Assembly: GCA_018857735.1 (NCBI GenBank)
Contig: JABMCL010003486.1
Location: 85,001 to 149,000 of the forward strand
Length of the DNA stretch: 64,000 nucleotides
Origin: Alviniconcha marisindica
Lineage: Eukaryota; Mollusca; Gastropoda; Provannidae
Direction: 5' to 3'
Shown here: positions 1-11,813 of the stretch, one piece after another
How the letters are laid out: each line of letters starts with the position of its first letter
Numbering within the stretch: the first letter of the stretch is position 1
Position numbers and translations under genes: made by a program
The notes under the pieces: model-generated
The model's database searches: none
What the model saw: only the letters and a program-made list of their open reading frames with translations
Told to the model about the DNA's origin: nothing

Positions 1-337
1 AAGAGCGCGGCCAGATAAATCTGCTAGAACATAACAAAACAGCAGAGGTGGGTAGATGGGGGGGTGTGGCGGGGGGGAATAAATCTGCTGGAACATAACA
101 AAACACTGCAGAGATGGTGGGAGTAGGGGTGATGGGGGGGGGGGGGGGACTTGTGGGGTGGGGGGAGGGAGGGGATAAATCTGCTGGAACATAACAAAAC
201 AGCGGAGATGGGGAAGTGGGTCAGACGAAAAGAAGACTTGCTTAGTATTTTCTTTGCCCTTAATCTCTGGAACCAAGCCAGGCAGCCAGCACTGTGACAT
301 TCAGTATGAGTGAGTGAGAGAGTGAGAGTGAGTGCAT
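1..337. other. Left edge: short G-rich tandem repeats
   Basis: Three spaced copies of aaatctgctrgaacataaca separated by poly-G and purine-rich stretches. No coding exon seen. Confidence 0.6.
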
Positions 338-436
<99 letters not shown>

Positions 437-544
437 TGTGTGTGTGTGTGTGTGTGCGCGTGTGTGTGTGTACGTGTGTGTGTGGGTGTGGGTGTGCGCG
501 AGTGCGTGTGTGTGGGGTGGTGGTGGTGGTGGTGGTGGTGGTGT

Positions 545-592
<48 letters not shown>

Positions 593-622
593 GTGTGTGT
601 GTGTGTGTGTGTGTGTACGTGT

Positions 623-669
<47 letters not shown>

Positions 670-812
670 TGAGGTGTGTGTGTGTGTGCGTGTGTGTACG
701 TGTGTGTGTGCGTGTGCGCGAGTGCGTGTGTGTGTGGGGGGTGGGGGGTGCGTGCGTGCGTGCGTGCGTGCGTGAGTGCGTGCGTGCGTGCGTGCGTGCG
801 TGTGTGTGAATG
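338..812 (+). repeat. Compound GT microsatellite
   Basis: About 475 bases of TG repeats interrupted by TGG, CGTG and GTGC blocks. The long Cys/Val and His/Thr reading frames across it are artefacts of the repeat. Confidence 0.97.
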
Positions 813-914
813 AGAGAGAGAAAAATGGAATTTTGGAATGATACTTGACTTGTGTACTTGTAGGCTCCAGCTCACTGAGCACCACAAAAGCAAATTTGCT
901 ATCAAAAATACCCC

Positions 915-1450
915 CAGTGCATGATGTATTTTTACATGTATACGAGGACAAACAGCCAGACGCCGTCTTTGGAGGACTTATGTCCATTTCCTGAGGGTAG
1001 ACGCTGTTATGCGGCAAGGCGCTAATTGTCACGGCTGAAGACATCCCCATATAACTATGCAGCACAAAACACATTTCGGCCTCGGTGTTTCTGCTGGGGT
1101 CAATGGGGAGCACAGACAGCTCAGTGGTTAGAACGCCGGACTCCTGATTAAAAGGTCGTGGGTTCGAATCCCGGCAGGAGAATTTTCTTCTCCAGGGTCG
1201 ATTTTCTGTGCTGACTCTTATTTCGGTATCCCTTCCACCCCCTACTATCCCCACCCCCCGTTTCACCACAATAGCTGGTAAAGATCCCGGTCATTCTGCC
1301 AAAAGTGCAGGTGGCAGGTTACAGCTAAACACGCATGCACCCTACAGACGTGGTTTTGCACAAAGTGACGTGACATGGTGCACGGTGGTATGGCGTACAC
1401 AGAACGCGCCGAGACAGCAGCAGTTTCACGTGGCACCAGCCATGTAAAAA
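915..1450 (+). mobile_element. tRNA-headed SINE, composite
   Basis: Contains a tRNA-like head at about 1105-1180 with an A-box-like cagctcagtggttagaac and a perfect B box ggttcgaatcc, but no matching acceptor stem, so it is not a tRNA gene. The body at 1305-1445 recurs at 29330-29500 and the left part at 915-1070 recurs at 44890-45085. Confidence 0.75.
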
Positions 1451-1984
1451 AAACATACATAATAAATAATCATCTTGCTCTCAGCGGGCCCTGAAGACCC
1501 GTATACACATACATGCGGCACTAGCAAGTGAAAAGAATGTAGCTTCATATACTTTCACAGACACAACTTAACCTAGACCCCACCTTTTTCATAGTACATG
1601 CATAAAAAATAAATACTGGCTAATTCCTTCTTCTTCTTCATTTTTAAAATTGTATTTATTACATTTTTCGTTTGCTGTCTTTTGAAAGTAGATTTGCAAT
1701 CTGTTCAATCCCTGGAGCTCAAGGGTTGGGGTAGGGAGGGGGGGGGCGGAACTGCATCAATGCATGCAAAAAAACTTATTTTAGGTAACATTATGATTAT
1801 TTCGGCCTGTACAGAATACATATACTAATGTTGTAATTATCAGCTATGATAGAAAGCAGGGGTTGAAATGTCAGGCAAAGGCCTAATATTTTTGTTATTT
1901 CTGATGTTGTTTTCAGCAACAGGGACTGCATAATTAGACTGTAGTACAATTTGTGAACATACACACACACATCCCTCTGTCATC

Positions 1985-1991
1985 CCTCACA

Positions 1992-2064
<73 letters not shown>

Positions 2065-2072
2065 GCGCGCAG
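1985..2072 (+). repeat. CACG/CA microsatellite
   Basis: cacg repeats followed by a ca run, in gephyrin intronic sequence. Confidence 0.95.
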
Positions 2073-2456
2073 CTATTTTGAAGATGCATGCCACAAAATA
2101 GCACAGGCACCGCAACGTTTGTGATTCCAGGGAAGTAACTCTGGGCAAGCAGGAGCAACATACGACTTAACATTTTTATCTTTCCTTTGTACACGAAAAC
2201 CCATCTTCTACATCAGTACAATAATAGACTGTAATAACGGAAATATAAATTCTCCAAGTATCTTAATGGAGCTATATAATTCCATCAGCTTGAGGGCTCC
2301 ACAGCCAATTGTAACAAATTCCATGTCACAGGAGTAAAACCATGATGGTAATATAACACCTCACTGATTATGCATTATTTTCTGAAAATCTTGCCACAGG
2401 CAAGCTTGGACAGAGGAGAGGGGTTGGATGTGGGAGCTGCGGCTTGTTTTACTTAC

Positions 2457-2512
2457 CATGTCACCAGCTGAGCTTTCGCCCATCACCTTTCTCACTCCTA
2501 TTCCGTCTGAGG
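2457..2512 (-). CDS. GPHN: Gephyrin exon, last one inside the window
   Basis: Reads [19 protein letters not shown], matching AADGPGDRFIIGESQAGEQ. Acceptor ttttacag, donor ATG/gtaagt. No further MoeA exon (for example one with VTTGAP) is visible to the left, so the gene continues beyond position 1. Confidence 0.9.
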
Positions 2513-2606
2513 CTGTAAAAACAGAAGGCAACCATTCAGTAACCACTATGCACATGCTTGTTTTTTAACAGAATATGCAGTGTATTTCACATGTGCACAT
2601 ACAGGC

Positions 2607-2670
<64 letters not shown>

Positions 2671-3123
2671 ATACAGTGTATTTCACATGAATAATAATAA
2701 TGATATGTGCACATACAGATAAGTAATGTAAGTCTCACAGGCTGATAGCGATACTGCATTTTATCTTCCCAGACCACATAAAAGTGATGTGCACATCAGT
2801 AACAGTAAAAGACTGGAGTATGTACATTCAACACACACTCCATCTGCCTGAAAAGACCTCCACTGGTTTCCTGTGAAGGAATGTACTGACCACAAGATTC
2901 TGCCACTGGCATGCAACTGCTTCAGTGACACAGCTCCAAAATATCTTCCAGAACTGATTCCTCTCTATGGACCACCAGAATCTTTTCAACACTCTCTCTT
3001 CTTAGTCTTGCCATCGCATTCCAAGTATACATGAAAACCATACCAAAAAGCAATAAATAAAATTGATACCACCCTCGCATGCAGAATGTAGGGGGTTGGA
3101 AGAGTCCAATGCATTATTGCATC

Positions 3124-3195
<72 letters not shown>

Positions 3196-5962
3196 CACAC
3201 ACACACACGCACACACACACACACACACACTCACACACAGGAACAGTGATTAATATGTGGAAGAAAGACGTAGATTCTGCACAAACCTATCACAGCATAT
3301 CCGTCTTTGATGGAAGCAGGGAAAGGAGGCAGAGGATCTGCAGCATACACATCTTCTGCCAGGTAGTAGCCCAATGCATCTGTCACAGCCACAGTCAACA
3401 TCATGACAATAACAGCACACCAAGCGCATTATGGATAAAAAAGAAAGCAAAAGAATGCACACAGATAAACAAAGAGGACACATGCAAGAATGAGAGACTT
3501 ACTGAACAACCCATTCCACCCTAAAAAAAGAAAGAAAAAAAGAAAGAAAGAAAGGAACAGAAAACTTTAAGATCTATTGAACTTTAATCCATGTACAAAT
3601 GATACTTCAACTAAACATATTCAAAATGGGAACACACTGTGTATACATATACTGGCAAATGTCTAATGCAAGAAAATATCTCATTAATATTCAAATTTCT
3701 GAATACAGTAAAAACATTTTATCAAACTTGACCCAAATGCCATGCTATGAGTTTTACCTTATTTCAGATCTCACTGGGCATGTAAGTATAAATACAAGAT
3801 GCATAAACTCCACCAAAAGTAAAGCTTTGAGGATATACCTTTGATCCAAACATTTTGATTATTTTTCATTGTTTTTCACCATTTAACTGTTGTTTTAGAG
3901 TTGTTTTGTAGCTTGATAAAGGGGACTACTCCAGAAATTTGCATGTTGTGTTTTGTCCTAATAAATAATGTTCTTTTGAACCTTTTATGTGTTTGGATCT
4001 TGTTTTAGACTGCCAGCAGTCACTCTTGTTTCAGATTTTTTAATATACCATTTGTGGAGTTTTTGTACCCCGTCTTTTTCATGCTGGGTGACGGTTACTG
4101 TAGGTGACTCAGGTCTTTGTTGTTATGTGAAGTCTTTTGCTTGCTAATTATTTCCCTTTGCTTGTTGATTCGACACAAGCTCTAGGGGCCTTTTTCTGTT
4201 TCAGGTTATTTCAACTCTGTTCGACTTCTTCTTTTTATTTTAATCGGTTTAATTTACAATCATGTGGAACACCCAGCGTAAGCAAAACCAACAGTATGCT
4301 GTACCTGTCAGTGGGACAGTGATGGTGTTAAGAACAGGTGCGTGCTGCAAGACTGTGGACACAGCCTCATCCACGCTGACCAGTGGATACGGAGACTCCC
4401 TCGCTCGCTTGGCTACCTCCGTTGTTGGCACCTCACCTGTCACACAGTGGAAGATCTTACAAAGTGTACTGTTTTGTCTTCTTTTTCTGTTCCTTTGTTT
4501 TTAGTTGGAGGGAGGGGGGGGATTTTTGTTTGTTTGTTTGTTTGTTTGTTTGTTTCCCCATGCTGGTGTGGCTCTGGTGGACCAGAAGATTATAATTATT
4601 ACTGATCACTTTTATACAGTGCAATTCTGCACTCCAAAGTTGACTCACTACACTTTATATGTTTTTTGTGTGCAATTCTGCACTCCAAAGTTGACTCACT
4701 ACACTTTATATGCTTTTTGTGTGCAATTCTGCACTCCAAAGTTGACTCACTACACTTTATATGTTTTTTGTGTGTAATTCTGCACTCCAAAGTTGACTCA
4801 CTACACGTTATATGTTTTTTTTGTGCAATTCTGCCCTCCAAAGTCGACTCACTACACTTCATATGTTTTTAGTGTGCAGTTCTGCACTCCAAGGTTGACT
4901 CACTGCACTTCATATGTTTTTAGTGTATGCTGGCCTGTTTTAGTGCTTCTATAATCCATGGACCTCTGACATGGACTACAGGATTCTTTACGTGCGTACA
5001 TCATCTCTTTGCATGTGTGCGTATATGTGTACATGTACACTCATGGGAGTATCACAGTTCACAGTCTCAGGTGAAGAAATCTTGTGCAGCCTGCACAGAA
5101 TTTGACTCTGGAACAAGTCCAGGGGTGGGGGCAAGGTGTAGCATGTATGGGTCACCCATCCATTTGATGACCATGACTGATCATGTTTAACTTGGCTTAA
5201 CTCTTGTTCTCAAAATACCATCTGACAAAGATCAGATGATTTGCACTGTAAGTGTGACCATGGAGGTGTGTGCAGGTATGGTTATGGGTGTAGCTCCAGT
5301 GCACATGAAGTTCAGCTGCACCTTTCCCAGAGCAAATCATCTTCATTGTTAGCAAAACTGTGTTGGCGGATGTGGTGACAGTTGTAGGAACTGCTCTCAA
5401 ACACACGAAGATCCACTGCAGCTCTCCACATGAAAGGTCTGTATTTTAAGTGTGCTTGTACAGGATAGGCTTGTAGTGGGTGTGGCACTCCTCGCTTGTA
5501 GTGGGTGTGGCACTCCTCGTCTAAGGCCAAATACTGTGCTCACTGTGTGAATGGTTTCCATGCTGATGGGCGTGGCCATGGTGAGTGTGACAGTGATGGG
5601 CGGAGCCAGACGGAGGGTGGGGCGCAGTCCCTTCTTGCATGGCGTGGCGCCTACTGAGGAGGTGCTCATGGTGGCCAGACTGTTGAGGAAAAAGAGAGCA
5701 ATTTCACCAAAGATTAGGAAGCAGCACTGCCCCAAACTTCAAGCACTGGTTTACGACATCCTTCCTCCAACTGCCGCCAGGTCTTGGAAAACTGTCAGCC
5801 GGTGCTCAAATGGCAGCAAGTTTGTAACACACAACTCAAATTGTATCAGGCATTTCTTTTATAACTGCCCATGTTGCTTACATCAGCAGAATTAAAACCA
5901 AAGCCCCACCTCACCCCCCCCCCCCCCCCCATCCACTACAGTCACTACATACATGTGCACAT

Positions 5963-6020
<58 letters not shown>

Positions 6021-7935
6021 TTACTTGAGTCAGGCAGGCTGGAGAAGCATTAGGAGTAAGAGAAAGAGAAAAGGTGAGTCTTGAGTTGTGATTTGAGCGT
6101 CACCTGTATCATCCTACCTCTGAAGTTGCATGGACCACTCCCTGAGCCTGCAGGGCCTGGTGTGTTTTCCGGACATGCCCCAGAGAGCCCCGCAGCAAGT
6201 CCACAGCATGAGGGATGCCTTTGGCCACAGCACGCACACACTCCTGCAACATTAGGCATATTGATTTAACCCTTTCAGCCATGGAGGCTATAATGTTTGT
6301 GCCGCCTCTGCTGTCTGGGCGTTTTTAGCCTTGCTGCTCAAAAACCACATCCATTGTGTTTAAAACTCATTATCTCCACTTCTACATACGGTAGAGATAC
6401 CAAATTTTATACATATTATCAAAAATGAACAGGCAGCACTGTGCTCAATTTTCAATAAATATAATTCATTCACTACCTTTCAGCAGTCGATGAAAGATGA
6501 AGAAAGGATATCTGAGGTGTATTAGCAGCCTCGAAAAGAGTCTGAAAACTGTCTGTTGTTTCCACAGTATCTTACTAACAGGTTTCACACACTTGTTTGC
6601 TTGAACATAATAAGGAATCAGCAACATCTGGATCAAAATCACTGTTCTCATCAACAAACACTTCAGTGAAAACCTCCCTAAGTGTGTAGCATCGGCACTT
6701 GCTCATGATGTTGCATAAATTTGTAAAATATGAAGAAATTCAGCGTAATTTGCTCTGACACGTGGGAATAGCTGAAGGAAGTGGGTTAGAGTTACCTCCT
6801 TCTTTCATTAGTATGCATAGTTTTACAACTTATAAAACCAGTCTGATGAGAAGAGTTTCTGTGCCCGACTAGTCAAGCACAGGCAGACAAGACTTTTTAG
6901 CAGCACCCGACTCAGGGTTGGGTGCCAAATGGGTTAACATGATGGAAAAATATGCCTTTGAGAATGCAGTCAAACAGGTAAGTGCAAAAGTCAGAAATTA
7001 TTAAAAACATTCACTGATGATGACAGTTATAAGTGCTTCACATTATATTTTCTAACCAACTTTGGAGATGATGAATACCCAGCATTATATAACCAGTCCA
7101 AGAACATACACACATCATCAAATCCTTGCTAGGGTTACAGTTTCAATGGCAAAATGACAAACATATGGCTAAGTATTTACTGTGTCCGTATGGTCACTAT
7201 TGGCATCCTGTGGTCTCTAGCCAGTACAGATTAAACTGTTTCATCACTCGGACACAGAAACACTGCACACACAGGTAGGAACCAGTAGCGCTGTTTCTGC
7301 AGCTGCTATAGCCTTACCCTGCTAAGGCAACCCAAATTTCCCTCATTGGGTTAATGAAGCAATCAACAACAACAAAAATGAGGTGGGGGGGGGGGGGGGG
7401 GGAGGGGGACTGAGGTGAGGCAGTTGTAGTCTTTTCTTTCTCCCCCCTCAGACCCCTTACCCTGGTAAGGTGACCGAAATTTCCCTCACTGGGTTAATGC
7501 AACATTCAACAACAACAATAAAAGGGGGGGGGGGAGAGAGAAAAAAAGACTACAACTGCCTCACTTCAGACCCCTTACCCTGGTACGGCAACCCAAATTT
7601 CCCTCACTGGGTTAATGAAGCATTCAACAACAACAACAACAAAGGGGGGGGGGAGACTATAACTGCCTCACCTCAGACCCCTTACCCTGGTAAGGCGACC
7701 CAAATTTCCCTCCCTAGGTTAATGAAGCATTCAACAACAACAACAACAAAAAGGGATGGGGGGGGGGGGGGAATAAAAGATGACTGCCTCACCTCAGACC
7801 CCTTACTGCTGCCCGGCAGGTTGATGATGAGCGTACCGCCCCTGGTACCACAGGCAGGTCTGCAAAACCCCACCACACACCATACATACAGTCACCAAAC
7901 GTCTTTTGTAGATGTCAAAATGTCTTGCCATTTGT

Positions 7936-8010
<75 letters not shown>

Positions 8011-8410
8011 TTTTTGCTGCTGGGCTGTACTTGTTACTGTTCTTGTTTTTGGGGTGGACTGATTGGTTGTTATTTGCTGCTGTTATTGGTGTTCTGTTGG
8101 ATTTCTGTTGTCATTGTTTGTTTCTTTTATTTGGGTGTAAAATTACAATTTCCTTTTTTTTGTTTACCTGTGGGGACAGGGAGATCTTCTTGGGATGGGG
8201 GTTGGGGGTGGGGGGGGGGGGGGGGGTATGATTGTATCTGGTAATTTTGTGCCTCAACTTCAGGTTCAAATCTATCCCCTGTTCTATTACATGTTCCGTT
8301 TGGATTATTATGGCGTTTCAATTCATAATACACATTATTTGGCAATGATTAAACTCACATCAACACACTCATAATCACTCACACACTCAAACTGCAATCT
8401 GCCTTTCTTT

Positions 8411-8461
<51 letters not shown>

Positions 8462-11400
8462 TTCATGCAGACACACACGTGCATGCACACAGGCACACAC
8501 AGTGACACATGCACGGGCAAATCCTCATTTTCAGTTTACAGATTTGTCCCACCTCACACTACAAATGTACCACTTCGTTTGCTCACCTGGACAACATGGC
8601 CAGAGGTGTGATGCTAAGAGATGAAGTGAGCATGGCCACTGTCATGCCCACAGCCTCTCGCTCCAGCACGCTCTTCGTTGCCTTTCAAACATGTAAATTA
8701 GTGTAAGTAAGTAAGTAGTCATGGTAATCATGGTAAAGTTGCCTTTCAAACATATACATTATTGTAAGTAAGTAAGTATTGATGGTAATCATGGTAAGTA
8801 AGTAAGTAATCATCCACAGAAACCTTATGGCTTATTACAGACAGGGAAAGGGGCCCAGGTGGGATGGGGGTGGGATTGGGGGGAGGGGGGGGGGGGATCA
8901 GGTACCTATGAGTTGCATGTCCCTATGCTCTAACCCATAAAGACCAAAGAGACTGTCAGCCACCACCAGAACAACAACGTTAAGGAAGTGGGGACCCTGC
9001 CAGTGTGAAGCAACTTGTGTACACCGCTAATTGCTGTTTGAACAGCTGTGTAGAACAAAGTCACAAGGACAGTGTCTGAAAAGCAACTGTTCAGAAACAA
9101 CTCGGCAGCAAGACAATCCATCCAGCTATGAGAACCCAGCTCCACCTCCCTCCTCTTGATTTCTCTTGGGCCCTTGACATATACTGTCATCAAAGGATTA
9201 CTTTATAAAGCTCTTGGATTGTGTCATACCTCCATGCATCTAAAGTATTTTCCCTATTGGTTACTGCTAAGCACTTTAAAAATAAAAATAAAACCTTACC
9301 CAATGATAAAGCTACATTTTATAAGTGAGATGTCAGATAAAAAGATATTTAAAAAAAAAAAATGCTCACGAAAATGACATACATTACTACTCACTACAAA
9401 AATGGCTTTGGAGGTGCAGGCACTCCAGAAACCATAACCAGATAAGTACAATATTTTCATTTGTCATTGTTTAACTGTCACTGTGTTGCTTTCACAAAGG
9501 GGCTTACCCTGAAAATTTGTTTTGTATTGTCCTACCGAAATTAGTGCTCTCTTTGACCATTTATGTGTTTGGCTCTAAAGTCTGAAGCCTAACTGCCTGT
9601 CGCACAAGGGACACCACTCAAAAGGCAGGATTAGCCTGGAGCAGTGGCCTACCTCAGACAAGGTTACACAAGTTTGCGAAACTGATTATTTCTTGGCCAG
9701 TCGTAATAATAGCAACCCATTATTTCCACGTAACACTGCAGCTCATGATGATGCACCACCATACCAAGTCTGGTTACAAAAGGTTGAGCAGTTCAAAACA
9801 TTTCTTCTGCACACAGCGCAGACACACAGGACAGAAGGACAGACAAACAGATGGACAAATAGGCAGTGATTGCAGTACACCCCCCCATCCCTCCTAATTT
9901 TGTTATGGTGGGGGGTGGGGGGGGGGGGGGTATAAAAATGGTGTCTCGTGAAGTCATCTCTGGTGTGGCTTCCCAAGAAAAAGAAAAAGAAACCTGTGCC
10001 ATCAGCAGTCTGATCAGGCCTTAGACGCTTACATCTGGTGTAATGTCACAAGCAGAAAAGAATTGTCCAGCCAGTGCAGCAGTGCTGAGTGTCCAACTTG
10101 AGGCTTTCACTCCAAACACACACAGACACAGTTACTTTGTCCTGAATTTGTATACACTCACTTCTGGTGTAACATCACGCATGGAAAACCCTGTCCCACC
10201 AGTGGTGAGAATCAGGTCTAGCTTCAGGTTGTCACTCCAGATGCACAGCTTGTCCTGGATTGACAAACATCATCATTTCATGATGGTAAATGTCTCTCCC
10301 GTCTGTGTGTGTGTGTGTGTCTTTGTGTGCATGTGTGTGTGTGCATGTGTGTGTGTACGTGTGTGTGTGCATGCACACAACGTGCATGTGCATGCGCGTA
10401 CATCTGTGCACATGCCCAAATGCATGCATGCATGTGTGTGTGTGTGTGTGTCCATCTGTCTGTGCATGCATGTGTGTATGACAAAATTTACAAAATTGCA
10501 CTGTTTAGACACCAACTGCAGTAGTGACACACAGAATGTATACCATTCACTGAAACCAGAAAAATGAACACTGTGACAACAGTCATCACTCCCAGAGTCC
10601 CTACCTTGATAGCCTCCTGCTCATCTGGCACGATGTCCTTTGCCACCACCTGTGCCACAAACCTGTCACGGTGAGAAAGAGAACAATGCTCAGTCTTGTA
10701 AGTCACCAAGTCACTAAAGATCACCATTTTGCACACATACACACACACACACATACACACACACACATCACCCTGATTGATCCCCAGCTGCTATTTCTGT
10801 CTCTATGGCTGATCGATATCTGTGACTTAAGAATGGTTTTGTGGGAGAGGGTCACGTACATAATAACAGTAATGTGATAAGTCTCTACAAGTGTGCTCAT
10901 GACTCCATAGTGGGTTTTCCGCTAATTCCAGGCAAGTTTCTGCAGGTTGTGTTGTGTAAAAGAATCATTTTATTTTTAGCTACAAAGAGAATCCGGTGTG
11001 CCCTGGCACAGTGAACATGCACCATGAATACATTTTCATTCATTCATTAGCTTGAAAGGCAAGATACTCACAAGTCTCCAGACTCTAACAACTTTTTCAG
11101 GTTGTCTCCACTGTGATCGTTGGCTATGCCTTGGGAACAGGAGTCGCTGACTGCACACAGTTATAAATCATGGAACACAAATTACAACCGGAAGTTTGCC
11201 TCTTTCTCAAGATGCGTAAGCAAGATCACATAACACCACTGTTAAATGAACTGCACTGGCTGCCTGTAAAATTCTGCTGTGGGTACAAGGTAGCGACTTT
11301 GGCCTACTGTCACTTCACCATTACTCTCCCCTCTTACCTTTCAGCTTCACTCTGCACATTTCAAACTTCAAGCACCCTCTGATCCTCAAGGGAAAAGCTT

Positions 11401-11765
11401 TTGACCAAAACATAATTTGGTATCTTTTGGTGAGCGCTCATTCAGTTTTGTCACTCCATCTGTCTGGAATTTGCCGTCTACCAGGCCGTAAAATGCCCCT
11501 CTCAATCCGAGTTCAAAACCCAGCTCAAGACTTTTCTCTTTAGACAGGCCTTTTTATAAACCGAGGCTGACCGATTCTGTAACAACAGATCATGTGTACG
11601 TCAGTGTGTATGGGGGGTGGGGAGGGGGGCGTCATTTCATTTTGAACAAATAGTGAATCTGCCACAATTATCTGCAACTAATGACTATGCAATCTGTTTT
11701 TCACACAACTAGCAATATCATGAATATGCCTCATCTTACATCGTCTTTTTCTCTGTAGGTGACCT

Positions 11766-11813
<48 letters not shown>

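Noticed and set aside
1105..1180. A functional tRNA gene
   Set aside because: A and B boxes are present but the 5' and 3' ends do not pair into an acceptor stem, so it is a SINE head.
24..1269. Long open frames of His/Thr, Cys/Val or Trp/Gly repeats
   Set aside because: They are translations of the GT microsatellite and the SINE; no start context, splice sites or family similarity.
7470..8231. 253-residue plus-strand open frame
   Set aside because: It runs through the minisatellite, the antisense of gephyrin exon 6 and a CT repeat; composition is repeat-driven.
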